From JBFELO01 sp041552055 (lineage in GTDB: Bacteria; Acidobacteriota; Thermoanaerobaculia; Thermoanaerobaculales; Sulfomarinibacteraceae), in the NCBI GenBank assembly GCA_041552055.1, contig JBFELO010000057.1:1-28097 (forward strand): a stretch of DNA of 28,097 bases, read 5' to 3'. A model generated the notes under the pieces. That model searched no databases. It had not been told where the DNA came from and saw only the letters and a program-made list of their open reading frames with translations. Shown here one piece after another: positions 15,684 through 23,941 of the stretch; the stretch's first letter is position 1, and every line of letters begins with the position of its first letter. Made by a program: the position numbers and the translations under genes.

Positions 15684-15887
15684 GGCACTCGTATTTTTTC
15701 TGAGATAGAGGGTTGGGGAACGACCGCCAGGCGCCTAGCGGGGCTGGTTGCTCGGTTGCCCGAGGCGGTGAGCCGATGGGCGAGTCACGGGGCAGCGATG
15801 CGGCAGCAGTCTCGAGAATTCAGGGATGAGTACGAGAGGCTGGATCAAGCGCTCGCTGCCGGTCAGGGTGTGGCGAAACAACCATGA
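15684..15887 (+). pseudogene. RAYT-like C-terminal tail, copy 1
   Basis: From 15702 to the TGA at 15885-15887 the frame encodes EIEGWGTTARRLAGLVARLP followed by EAVSRWASHGAAMRQQSREF and RDEYERLDQALAAG. It aligns with copies 2 and 3 (RLA.. / ..V..W / DP or S-x-E-F / RLD). The pattern looks like the helix-turn-helix tail that follows the catalytic domain in some REP-associated tyrosine transposases. No His-x-His or Tyr catalytic domain is present. It is preceded by the family-C core GGCACTCGTA (15684-15693), as is copy 2. Confidence 0.5.
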
Positions 15888-16132
15888 TCACAACAACGTT
15901 GAAATCGTTGGGCCTGGCACTCGTAGCGGTCGAGCGATGGAGGCAGAGCAGGAGTCGCCTCGCGAGGGTTCTGCAGATGAACCCGGACGTGGTGAGCTGG
16001 TGGGCGGGGGAGGGGGCGAAGATTCGGATCAACGACCCGGAGTACGCGGCGGAGTTCGACCGCCTGGGCCAGGGCGTCGCCGCGAGGGCTGCAGAGATGA
16101 CGGCCTCGGAGCGCGTTGGACGGATTTTCTAA
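15884..16132 (+). pseudogene. RAYT-like C-terminal tail, copy 2
   Basis: An 82-codon open frame from an ATG at 15884, overlapping the stop of copy 1. Residues from about 17 read ERWRQSRSRLARVLQMNPDV, then VSWWAGEGAKIRINDPEYAA and EFDRLGQ. This is a helix-turn-helix-like module homologous to copy 3, sharing ERWRQ, NPDVVS/SPDVVS and DPEY/DPEF. The first residues are encoded by the family-C repeat motif (GGGCCTGGCACTCGT, 15910-15924). It is open and could be translated, but without a catalytic domain it is most simply a transposase fragment. A small DNA-binding protein is the alternative. Confidence 0.5.
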
Positions 16133-16196
16133 GTATCCAAAGCGTGGCATCTAGCCAAAGGAGATTCCTTGCCCTTGTGGGGACGAGTGTGGTCCG

Positions 16197-17627
16197 CTAG
16201 CCCGGGCTTTGAGTTTCGCCCGTCGCCTCCTCGTGGGCCGCGAACCACTGGACGATCGCCGGATAGAGATCGGCGATTGTCTCTTTTTCCCCCCGGTTGG
16301 CGTAGGTTTCGACGAGAAACGCCCTGAATTCCGGAAACTGCAAAAACCCGCGACCGTTCTCTCCCATGAATTCGTCGAGCCGGTTCAGCAGCTTCTCGTG
16401 GTCTTCCTCGGGCGCATAGTCGAGGTAGCGGAGCGCCACCAGGCCCCAGTTCATGTACTCGTTGAAGGTCGCCGACGGCGTACCGTAGAACCCCTGCACC
16501 TGCTCGGTGGTCCAGAACGAAAGGTCGGTGACCGCTTTTACGATCTCGTCCACGTATCCATTGGCCGTCGGGTTGATGTAGCCGTGATTGAGCTCGGTGA
16601 ACACGATGTTTCCTCGGTAGATCAGGTCGCTGGTCGGGCTGGCGTCCTTCAGGCGCCGGTAGGGGAAGTTGACGTGCGGCTGGAGCTCGCGGAAATCACC
16701 CTGCTGGATCCACGTCACCGATTGCGAGCCTCCAACTAGCGGCGAAAGGACGATCTTGACCGTGTCGTAAGGGTCGACCTCGGGAAACTGACGGCCGAGC
16801 CAGGTCTTCATCTCGTTCAGGTCGATGTCCTCGGCGTAGAAGCGGACCTGCTCTTCATAGGTCGGTCGCTCGCTTTCGAAAAAGTCGCGGAAGCTGGTGT
16901 CTCGGGAGAACGCCCGCATCTCTTCGAAGAAAGGGATGAGTGCGTTTTCGCTGGTTCCGGTGAAGCCGGTCCGGTCGTAGATCGAGCTGCGTTGGATCTC
17001 GCCTTGCTCGTCGTACTCGAACGCATAACCGTTCATCTTCAATGGGTTGTAGCGGTTTCGGCTTTGTTCGAGCTGCTCGTTGAGGGATGCCACGAAGGGG
17101 TGGTCCTGGTGGTCGCCGAACCAGTCCATCATGCGCGTGTAGTACTCGCTCTGTTTGTAGACCAGCCAGCGGTCCTCCCTGGCCACCTCGGTCAGCGCAA
17201 TGGCGACGTTGACGAGCTCGTAGACCTCTGGAATGACGGGGGTGATCTTCCCGGTGTACTCGGCGATGTACTCGTCGGTGAAGACGGCGGCCGGTCGGTG
17301 GAGGCGCCCCTCGATGCGAGTTTGATGCGTCACACCGCCGTAGATGACGTCGAAATCGTGGGACTCGCCGATCGCCGTGGCCCGACAGAATTCCTCGACA
17401 TCGGTGATGAAGCAGACCTCTGCGGTCTCGCCGGGATCCAGGTCGACGAGGAGGATATCCGGTTGGAGCTCGGGGTCGAGCCGCCACGTGCCGTGACGAT
17501 AATCATCGTCGATGCGGTAGCTGATGACGGGCTCGCCCGACTGGATCGACGGCCGTTCCGAACGTGAGGGTGTGCATGCAGCGGTCAGGGCGGCTATTAC
17601 GAGAATTGTCACGTGAATCGGTTTCAT
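16197..17627 (-). CDS. Putative DUF4932-type lipoprotein with degenerate metalloprotease motif
   Basis: 476 aa from the ATG at 17627, chosen because AAAGGA lies just upstream and the start gives a signal sequence (MKPIHVTILVIAALTAAC) with a near-lipobox Cys18. The spot at -3 is Thr, so lipid attachment is likely but not certain. An N-terminal beta-rich domain (about 30-115) is followed by a mostly helical region and the segment IVFTELNHGYINPTANGY (about 341-358). Its placement recalls the HExxH-N-P zinc site of DUF4932 proteins, but the first His is Thr344 here (TELNH). The protein may therefore be catalytically inactive or use another ligand. No neighbour indicates a pathway. Confidence 0.62.
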   Translation of the reverse strand: MKPIHVTILVIAALTAACTPSRSERPSIQSGEPVISYRIDDDYRHGTWRLDPELQPDILLVDLDPGETAEVCFITDVEEFCRATAIGESHDFDVIYGGVTHQTRIEGRLHRPAAVFTDEYIAEYTGKITPVIPEVYELVNVAIALTEVAREDRWLVYKQSEYYTRMMDWFGDHQDHPFVASLNEQLEQSRNRYNPLKMNGYAFEYDEQGEIQRSSIYDRTGFTGTSENALIPFFEEMRAFSRDTSFRDFFESERPTYEEQVRFYAEDIDLNEMKTWLGRQFPEVDPYDTVKIVLSPLVGGSQSVTWIQQGDFRELQPHVNFPYRRLKDASPTSDLIYRGNIVFTELNHGYINPTANGYVDEIVKAVTDLSFWTTEQVQGFYGTPSATFNEYMNWGLVALRYLDYAPEEDHEKLLNRLDEFMGENGRGFLQFPEFRAFLVETYANRGEKETIADLYPAIVQWFAAHEEATGETQSPG

Positions 17628-17734
17628 CGTTTTCCTTTCCAGGTTGGCGATCACACGAACCTCGCGCCGAGTATTTGTTGATGCTTTTGGGTTAATCCTG
17701 AGGCCTTGCATAGAGTGTGCGATCGAGCGCGATG

Positions 17735-17743
17735 ATTATCATA
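17735..17743 (-). promoter_or_regulatory. Weak -10-like sequence upstream of the lipoprotein gene
   Basis: TATGATAAT on the minus strand, about 108 nt before the ATG at 17627, is the best -10-like sequence in the leader. No -35 box with good spacing is seen, so this is a low-confidence site. Confidence 0.25.
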
Positions 17744-17790
17744 GCTGAACAATTCTGCAATCCTGGACGTCTGACTCCCTATGCGTGCCG

Positions 17791-17872
17791 ATAGGTGCCA
17801 CCCATCACGATTCTCACATCGCTGCCATTCTGGGAAACCGACTCTGTGAGCCTTGTGATGGGTGGCACCTAT
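17791..17872. repeat. Family-B palindromic element, complete and perfect
   Basis: The best copy in the window. It is 82 bp, with perfect 18-bp arms ATAGGTGCCACCCATCAC (17791-17808) and GTGATGGGTGGCACCTAT (17855-17872), and a perfect inner pair CTCACA (17813-17818) / TGTGAG (17845-17850). The interior TCGCTGCCATTCTG...AAACCGACT recurs at 23942. It abuts transposase-tail copy 3. Confidence 0.85.
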
Positions 17873-17888
17873 ATAGAGAAGACTCCTG

Positions 17889-18074
17889 GTGACTCTGGGT
17901 CTGGAACGCTGGAGGCAGAAGACGGGTGAGCTGGCGCTCGCACTTCAGAAGAGCCCGGATGTGGTGAGTTACATGAAGAGGGAGTGTGTTCGGATGCGAC
18001 TTGAGGACCCTGAGTTCAATTCCCGCCTGGAAGAACATGACACGCAGCTTTCCGAACACGTCAGACAAGCATGA
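17889..18074 (+). pseudogene. RAYT-like C-terminal tail, copy 3
   Basis: A 61-codon frame from a GTG at 17889: LGLERWRQKTGELALALQKS, then PDVVSYMKRECVRMRLEDPE and FNSRLEEHDTQL. It is clearly homologous to copy 2 (ERWRQ, PDVVS, DPEF/DPEY, Arg-Leu spacing). It lies 16 nt after the perfect family-B hairpin, and its TGA is followed 11 nt later by the family-C core GGGCCTGGCGCTCGT (18086-18100). The tail-plus-REP order matches copies 1 and 2. No catalytic domain is present. Confidence 0.5.
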
Positions 18075-18123
18075 CTTCGAACTGCGGGCCTGGCGCTCGT
18101 GATACTGATACCGAATCTCATGT

Positions 18124-18129
18124 TATAGT
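18124..18129 (+). promoter_or_regulatory. -10-like box for the sigma-factor gene
   Basis: TATAGT lies 6 nt before the ATG at 18136. No -35 box is convincing. The GGAGG at 18131-18135 touches the ATG and is too close to serve as its ribosome site. So either this start is leaderless or translation begins at the ATG at 18166. Confidence 0.3.
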
Positions 18130-18135
18130 CGGAGG

Positions 18136-18744
18136 ATGTTCCAGGTATCGACGGGCACCAACCCAATGGGTGGTGGAGAGACCGATGGAAAAGTGACGGC
18201 GATCCTGGGGCAGATGTGCTCGGGCGACAGGGGCGCGGCTGCGCGGCTGGTCCCCCTGGTCTATGAGGAGTTGCGCGCCATAGCGCAGGATCGCCTCAAG
18301 CGAGAGCGCCCGGGCCACTCGTTGCAGCCGGGGGCGCTGGTCAACGAGGTCTGGCTTCATTTCAGGAAAGGTGCCGATCTCGACCTCAGCAGCCGTTCGC
18401 ATTTTCTCGCCGTCGCCGCGAATGCGATGCGACGCCTGCTCATCGATCATGCGCGGGCACGCGGCGCCGCCAAGCGCGGCGGCGGATGGGAGAAGGTCAG
18501 CCTCTGCGAGCAGGCGCCGCGCTCGCCCGGGGACGGAGACGATGTCGACGTCGTGGCGTTGCACGACGCCCTGGATCGCCTCGAGCAGCTCAGCGAACGC
18601 CTGGCCAGCGTGGTCGAGCTGCGCTTCTTCGGCGGTCTCACCGTCAAAGAGGCGGCGGAGGTTCTCGGTGTCGCGCCGGTCACCATCGAAAGGGACTGGA
18701 CGAAGGCGAAGGCCTGGCTGCGGCGGGAACTGAAGGGCGGCTGA
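18136..18744 (+). CDS. ECF sigma factor of the STPK-linked type (TIGR02999-like)
   Basis: 202 aa. Region 2: DRGAAARLVPLVYEELRAIA, then PGALVNEVWLHF and SRSHFLAVAANAMRRLLIDH followed by ARARGAAKRGG, a signature of this ECF subfamily. Region 4: LEQLSERLASVVELRFFGGL, TVKEAAEVLGVAPVTIERDW and TKAKAWLRREL, with an intact helix-turn-helix. The family is usually next to a Ser/Thr kinase gene and is thought to be controlled by it rather than by an anti-sigma factor. Here the kinase gene starts 8 nt downstream but is broken. The start at 18136 is possible (leaderless), and 18166 is the alternative. The sigma factor itself shows no lesion. Confidence 0.9.
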   Translation: MFQVSTGTNPMGGGETDGKVTAILGQMCSGDRGAAARLVPLVYEELRAIAQDRLKRERPGHSLQPGALVNEVWLHFRKGADLDLSSRSHFLAVAANAMRRLLIDHARARGAAKRGGGWEKVSLCEQAPRSPGDGDDVDVVALHDALDRLEQLSERLASVVELRFFGGLTVKEAAEVLGVAPVTIERDWTKAKAWLRRELKGG

Positions 18745-18752
18745 GCAAGTCG

Positions 18753-21700
18753 GTGGATCGGGCTCGTTTCGAATCCGTGATGTATCTGTTCGAGGAGATC
18801 CTCGAACTGCCCTCCAGCGATCGCTTGGCGCAGCTCGAGCAACGCTGCGGTAACGATCAGAACCTGCGAGAGCTGGTCGGGTCGCTGCTCGCACAGGCCG
18901 AAGCCGACGACGGGTTTCTCGAGTCGGACACTCCGGGCGATATTCTGCGAGGGCATTTCGACGATCTCGGCGTCGAAACGATCGGGCCGAGCGCGAAGAC
19001 GAGAATCCCAGCGCGCATCGGGGGCTACCGGATCGTGGACGTGCTCGGCAGAGGAGGGATGGGCGTCGTCTACGAGGCGGAGCAGGAGAACCTGCGGCGG
19101 CGCATCGCCCTCAAGATCCTGCGGATGCTGCTCCTTTCCGAGCGGTCCCGCGCCCGCTTCGAACGCGAGGCGGAGATCCTCGGGCGCCTTCGCCATCCCG
19201 GCATAGCTCACATTTACGAGGCGGGTGTCACGAGTACGAGCGACGGTGAACCGATTTCGTACTACGCGATGGAGCTGGTCGAGGGAGTCCCTCTCACGCG
19301 TTACGCCGAGGACCGTCGGCTCGATTCGCGCGCCCGGCTTGCCCTGATGGTCAAGATCTGTGACGCCGTGGAACACGCCCATGGTCATGGCATCGTCCAC
19401 CGCGATCTCAAACCGGACAACATCCTGGTGGACGGACGTGGCGAACCCCGGGTCCTCGACTTCGGCGTGGCGCGGATCATCGGCCAGGAGATGACGGCGA
19501 ATTCCATGGCCACGGCCACGGGACTGCTGATCGGAACCCTGCCGTACATGAGTCCCGAGCAGGTGGGGCCGAGGCCGGACGAGATCGATGCCCGCTCGGA
19601 CGTCTACGCCCTCGGGGTCGTCGCCTTCGAGCTGCTGGCGGGCCGCCTGCCCCTCGACGTCACCGCAGTCTCGATCCCCGAGGCAATACGGCGCATCCGC
19701 GAGGACGACGCCCCGTCCCTCGACACCGTCGATCGGAAGTACCGCGGCGATCTGGCGACGATTGTCGGCAATGCCCTCGAAAAAGAGCCAAGCCTCCGCT
19801 ACCCCTCGGCCGCCGCCTTTTCCCGGGACATTCAGCGCCATCTCGCCGACCAGCCGATCCTCGCCAAACCTCGCAGCGGCTTCTACCGCTTCCGCAAGTT
19901 CGCCCAACGCCACAATGCTCTCATGGCCAGTACCGCGGCCGTTTTCCTGGCCCTGCTTGTCGGCACCGGCGTGGCGGTGCGCCAGGCGGCGATCGCGCGG
20001 TACGAGCGATCGGTGGCCGTCGACCACCAACGACGCGCCGAGCGCGCGGTACGAGCGATCGGTGGCCGTCGACCACCAACGACGCGCCGAGCGCGCGGCG
20101 TACCGCGCCAACATCGGCGCCGCCGTCACCGCCGTCGAGGCCAACGATGTGGTGTTCGCGAGCGGGAATTTGGAGGCCGCGCCCGGGAACATGCGCGGCT
20201 GGGAGTGGAGGCATCTCGACTCTCGCATCGACCGCAGCTCGCTGGCGATCGATGCCGGCACCGGCCGATTCACCGAGCTCCGCTTCGAAGATGACGATAC
20301 ACAGCTCGTGGTCCTGGACCGGAGCTCCATCCCGTGGTTTGTTTCCTCGATCGCACTTCCCAGCGACGAGGTGTCGCGGCGGCGCTTCCCCGTCGGAATG
20401 ACTCGGCCCTACCGGGTGCCGGTCGAGGCGAGCTGGCAGGCGATCAGGGGTCTCTTCTTCGTCGGCGGTGAGTCTCTGGTCGAGCTAACCGACCCGGATG
20501 GGGTCCGAATGCACCTCCTCCGCCGCTGTCGCGACGACGCCAGGGGGACCACGGTCCGCGCGTTGACGGCCGACGGCCGGCACGCGGTGCTCTCGTCCAA
20601 CGTCGGTGCGCCGCCGTCCGAGAGCGAAGTCTCTCTTTGCGACCTGGAAACCGGAGAGGGAGGCCCCACCATTTGCATCCCGTGCGTGGGGGCGTTCGCA
20701 ATGAGCGCGGACGGATCGGTGGTGGCCGTCTCGCCGAAGACCGATGAAAGGGTGAGCCGGGTCGAGCTTTTCTCCACAAGGGACGGCAGCCAGCTGAGAT
20801 TGCTCCCGGTGCGGATCGACGACATCACGGCCCTGGACCTGAGCCATGACGGCGGACGGCTCGTCGCCGGGTCGTACAACGGCGTGCCGCGGCTCTGGAG
20901 GGTCAGAACGGGGCAGCTGCTGGCGGAGCGCCGCGCGCATGGCGGCCGGCACATCGGTGTCGCTCGCTTCAGTCGCCCTGGCACACGGGTCGCCAGCGGC
21001 GCCGCCGATCGTACGGTACGTCTCTGGCCCCCCGACCTGTCGGGTGAGCCGGTCGTCCTCGTCGGTCACGCCCACGAGATTCGCGAGGTCCGCTTCTCGC
21101 GAAGCGGCAGCCGCCTGGATTCGGCCGACCGCGGCGGTTGGATCCGCCTGTGGAATCTCGACGAGAGCCTCGACGAGCCAGAGGTCCTGCGAGGGCACGG
21201 CGCATACGGCAATCCGGTCCGCTACTAGCCGGACGGCCTGCTGAACGCTTCGGGCTCCTGGGACGGGAACCTCAGGGCGTGGGACGCGATCACGGGTGAG
21301 GAGCTTCGGAGCTTCGACCTGTGCCCCGGGACCGACTTGGAGTTCGGCGTGACGAGCCTCGCCATGGACGACGACGGCGTTCGACTGGCTGTCGGCACGA
21401 CACATGCAGGGGTGTTCCTCTACGACCTAGTCACCGGCAGGGTGTTGCGCCCTACGAACCCGGACAAACGAATCTCGTGCCTCGAATTTGCACCGGGGGG
21501 CCGGGTGCTGTTTGCGGGCACGACCTGGGAGGACCTGCTGCTTCTCGATGCAGGCACTCTCGAAGTCGTGGGCAACGAACCCTTCGGTCTTCCCTTCGCC
21601 TGATCGCCGGACGGCACGCGGCTGCTGCTGCGCGACTCCGAGACCAGCCTGGTCATACGCGACGGTCTGGCTGGATCGGCGCGTGTCCGAATCGAGCCCG

Positions 21701-22243
21701 TGGACGACCATACGAACACGGTCGCGTTGAGTCCGGACGGCCGGCGGATCGTCACGGCCTCGACCACCGGCGACGCGCAGGTGTGGGATGCGGGTTCCGG
21801 CGAGCTGCTCGGTCCCCTTGGCACCAATCGAGGAGAGGTCCACGCGGTCAGGTTCCACCCCGAAGGGACACGGATCGCTGTCGCGGGCGGCGACGGCACG
21901 ATCCGACTGTTCGATCCCCAAACCCTGGAGGAGATCGTGCACCTCCGCGGCCAGGAGGCGTACGTCTCCGTACGTGGCCTGGAGCCCCGACGGCTCGACG
22001 CTCGCTTCCGCATCGGGAGACGGTTCGCTCCGTCTCTGGCACACCGTGTCCGTGAGGCAGCGAAACGCCCGGCGTGCTCGTTGGCGCGAGCTCCGGGGCA
22101 AGGCGTCGCCAATCGTCGCCGGCCTATTCCGAGAGTTGGGGCGGACCGACGCCGTGGCCGCGCTCCTTCGCGAGGACTCCGCACTGGACGCCAAGCTCCG
22201 TCGGGCAGCTCTGACCGAGCTGTTCGCCCGACAATCCCGTTAA
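18753..22243 (+). pseudogene. Ser/Thr kinase with WD40 propeller, broken by several lesions
   Basis: The gene starts at GTG 18753. A kinase domain (GRGGMG, Lys121, HRDLKPDN, DFG, MSPEQ) is intact, followed by a membrane helix (ALMASTAAVFLALLVGTGVAV). A 49-bp tandem duplication (unit repeats with a 49-bp offset, about 19995-20093) then shifts the frame by one. The original protein continues in the next frame as RAAYRANIGAAVTAVEANDV with WD40-type repeats. Within these, TAG at 21226-21228 interrupts VRY-PDG and TGA at 21601-21603 interrupts FA-SPDG. A further frameshift near 21965 precedes the last repeat (VAWSPDGSTLASASGDGSLR) and C-terminal helices ending at TAA 22243. As sequenced, only a truncated kinase with a scrambled tail is made (stop near 20294). 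Confidence 0.88.
19995..20093 (+). repeat. 49-bp tandem duplication inside the kinase gene
   Basis: The segment beginning GCGCGGTACGAGCGATCGGT at 19995 is repeated at 20044 with a 49-bp offset and, as far as I can read, no mismatch through GACGCGCCGAGCGCGCGG. Because 49 is not a multiple of three, it causes the frame shift. Removing one unit restores a frame from the membrane helix into the outer domain. Confidence 0.9.
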
Positions 22244-22360
22244 TCCTCCCCCTCTGACGACTCCTCCAGATCCTCGTGATGGGTTTCGGCTCTCGTTTCC
22301 GCATTACACGGTAGAGAGAAGAAACCGGGCGCCTGAAGCCCAAGACTAGGAGACTTTCTC

Positions 22361-23140
22361 ATGACTCGACCGAGAAACAGTTTGGCGGCCGCGATGGCCA
22401 TTGTGGCCCTGGCGGCGGGCGTGGCGAGCGCCCAACTACCCGATCCCGGCATGGAGGTCGGACCGGGCACGACCGGCGTCGTCATCATCGACCCGCAGAA
22501 CGACTTCCTCTCGCCCGAGGGCGTGACCTGGGGTCTGGTTGGCAAGAGCGTGACCGCCAACGGCACGGTCAAGAACATCGAGACACTGATGAAGACCGCC
22601 AAGAAGCACGGCTTCCCGGTGTTCATCTCGCCCCACTATTACTACCCGACCGACAAGGGGTGGCAGTTCGGGGGAGCCGTCGAAACGATGATGCACAGCA
22701 TCAACATGTTTGGCCGGAACGGGGCGCTCACCCTCGAGAACTTCAAGGGCTCCGGAGCCGACTGGCTAGAACAGTACAAGCCGCTGATAACGGACGGCAA
22801 GACGATCGTCGCGAGCCCGCACAAGGTCTACGGCCCCGAAACGAACGACCTGACGCTGCAGCTCAGAAAACGCGGCGTGAGCAAGGTGATCCTGGGCGGC
22901 ATGTCGGCCAACCTCTGTGTCGAGTCCCATCTGCGGGGCCTGCTCGAAGGGGGGTTCGAGGTCGCGGTGGTGACGGACGCCACGGCGGCGGCCCAGGCCC
23001 CCGATCTTGACGGCTACGCGGCGGCGTTGACGAACTTCCGTTTCCTGGCCAACACGACGTGGACCACCGCCGAGGCGAAAGCAGCGATGGCGAGCGCGAA
23101 CAAGATAACGTCCGCCCGCTCGGTTGCGGGCGGTCAATAA
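22361..23140 (+). CDS. Exported isochorismatase-family cysteine hydrolase
   Basis: 259 aa. Ribosome site AGGAGA (22348-22353) with 7-nt spacing. A signal peptide (AAAMAIVALAAGVASAQ) points to the periplasm or outside, which is unusual for the family. The catalytic triad is visible: Asp44 in VVIIDPQNDF, Lys155 in ASPHKVYGP and Cys186 in GGMSANLCVESHLR, which also contains the usual cis-peptide before the nucleophile. Family members hydrolyse amides or enol ethers (nicotinamide, N-carbamoyl compounds, isochorismate). The substrate cannot be told. It is followed after 16 nt by another exported protein, so the pair probably form an operon. Confidence 0.88.
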   Translation: MTRPRNSLAAAMAIVALAAGVASAQLPDPGMEVGPGTTGVVIIDPQNDFLSPEGVTWGLVGKSVTANGTVKNIETLMKTAKKHGFPVFISPHYYYPTDKGWQFGGAVETMMHSINMFGRNGALTLENFKGSGADWLEQYKPLITDGKTIVASPHKVYGPETNDLTLQLRKRGVSKVILGGMSANLCVESHLRGLLEGGFEVAVVTDATAAAQAPDLDGYAAALTNFRFLANTTWTTAEAKAAMASANKITSARSVAGGQ

Positions 23141-23156
23141 TCAAACGGAGGATGTC

Positions 23157-23780
23157 ATGAACACAAAAGCCATTCGATTCTCCGTCATCCTGGCGACCAC
23201 CGCGTTCCTGATCGCCGCGGTGCCGAACGTTCACGCCGGATTGGCCGTCAAGTTCTACGGCACGGCACAGAAGGGCGACCTGAGCCCGCACATCGAGGAG
23301 GCGATCGAGCAGTCGGAGGTGGACGTCGAGAACTTCGACTGCTACCAGCTCCCGCTCCTGGACTTGGCGAGCGGTCGCCCTCTCGGCATCGGCGTCGACT
23401 GCCTCAAACCCTTTGACAATTCGGGCGACGCCTTCGGCGACGGCCTGCAGATCGAGGCCAAGACGTTTTTCTTCCTGCCGAAGGGAATGATCGTCAACCA
23501 CGGTTGTACGAGTGTCCGTCCTTTCTTTGCCGGTGTCGGCGATGCCGGAGCCACGCACATAACCGGTTCGATCCCGGGCAGCGAGTTCGGCGTCGAGCCC
23601 TTGCCGATCCTTGAGTGTAAGGAGACCGGAGGGGTGATTCTCACCACACGCGGTTTCCGAAATACCTCGGGGGATGTCCGGCTCTCGGGCGCGGTCGACT
23701 TGTCGAACGCCGGCGAGGGCGAGATCACGTTCAGTTGCATTTTCGTGCTCGATCTCGATCCGTTCGGTCTGGCCAACTGA
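23157..23780 (+). CDS. Secreted protein of unknown function
   Basis: 207 aa from the ATG at 23157. GGAGG at 23147-23151 gives 5-nt spacing, and the resulting N-terminus (MNTKAIRFSVILATTAFLIA, ending near NVHAG) is a clear signal peptide, better than the upstream in-frame start. The mature part is beta-rich, with three or more Cys (FDCYQLP, GVDCLKP, NHGCTS, LECKE, FSCIF) that could form disulfides. I recognise no domain. It lies 16 nt after the isochorismatase-type gene and ends just before a hairpin terminator, so it is the last gene of that operon. Confidence 0.75.
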   Translation: MNTKAIRFSVILATTAFLIAAVPNVHAGLAVKFYGTAQKGDLSPHIEEAIEQSEVDVENFDCYQLPLLDLASGRPLGIGVDCLKPFDNSGDAFGDGLQIEAKTFFFLPKGMIVNHGCTSVRPFFAGVGDAGATHITGSIPGSEFGVEPLPILECKETGGVILTTRGFRNTSGDVRLSGAVDLSNAGEGEITFSCIFVLDLDPFGLAN

Positions 23781-23824
23781 CGGGGAGACCGCGACTAACG
23801 GTAGGCCAGTCGGCGGACAATGAT

Positions 23825-23854
23825 GGGGTCGGGTCTCATTGGAGGCCCGACCCC
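23825..23854 (+). terminator. Hairpin terminator candidate
   Basis: GGGGTCGGG (23825-23833) pairs perfectly with CCCGACCCC (23846-23854) around a 12-nt loop, 44 nt after the stop codon. The T-run is weak (GTTGTCC), so termination may be only partial. Confidence 0.6.
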
Positions 23855-23903
23855 GTTGTCCTCACGGGTGGAGCGTTACACCTCATGACTTGATGGGGAT
23901 AGC

Positions 23904-23930
23904 TGCCACCCATCACTGTGATGGGTGGCA
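23904..23930. repeat. Collapsed family-B palindrome
   Basis: TGCCACCCATCAC-T-GTGATGGGTGGCA is a perfect 13-bp palindrome with a single central base. These are the two outer arms of the family-B element joined without the interior. It is followed by CCTGCGCATG, which also follows the next copy. Confidence 0.75.
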
Positions 23931-23941
23931 CCTGCGCATGC

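Noticed and set aside
18447..20330. A 627-codon open frame on the minus strand
   Set aside because: It lies opposite the sigma-factor and kinase genes, whose motifs are unmistakable. Long antisense frames are expected in such GC-rich DNA.
21601..21603. Possible UGA read as tryptophan in the WD40 gene
   Set aside because: TGA is the normal stop of many intact genes in the window, and the same gene also has a TAG, a frameshift and a tandem duplication, so decay explains it better.
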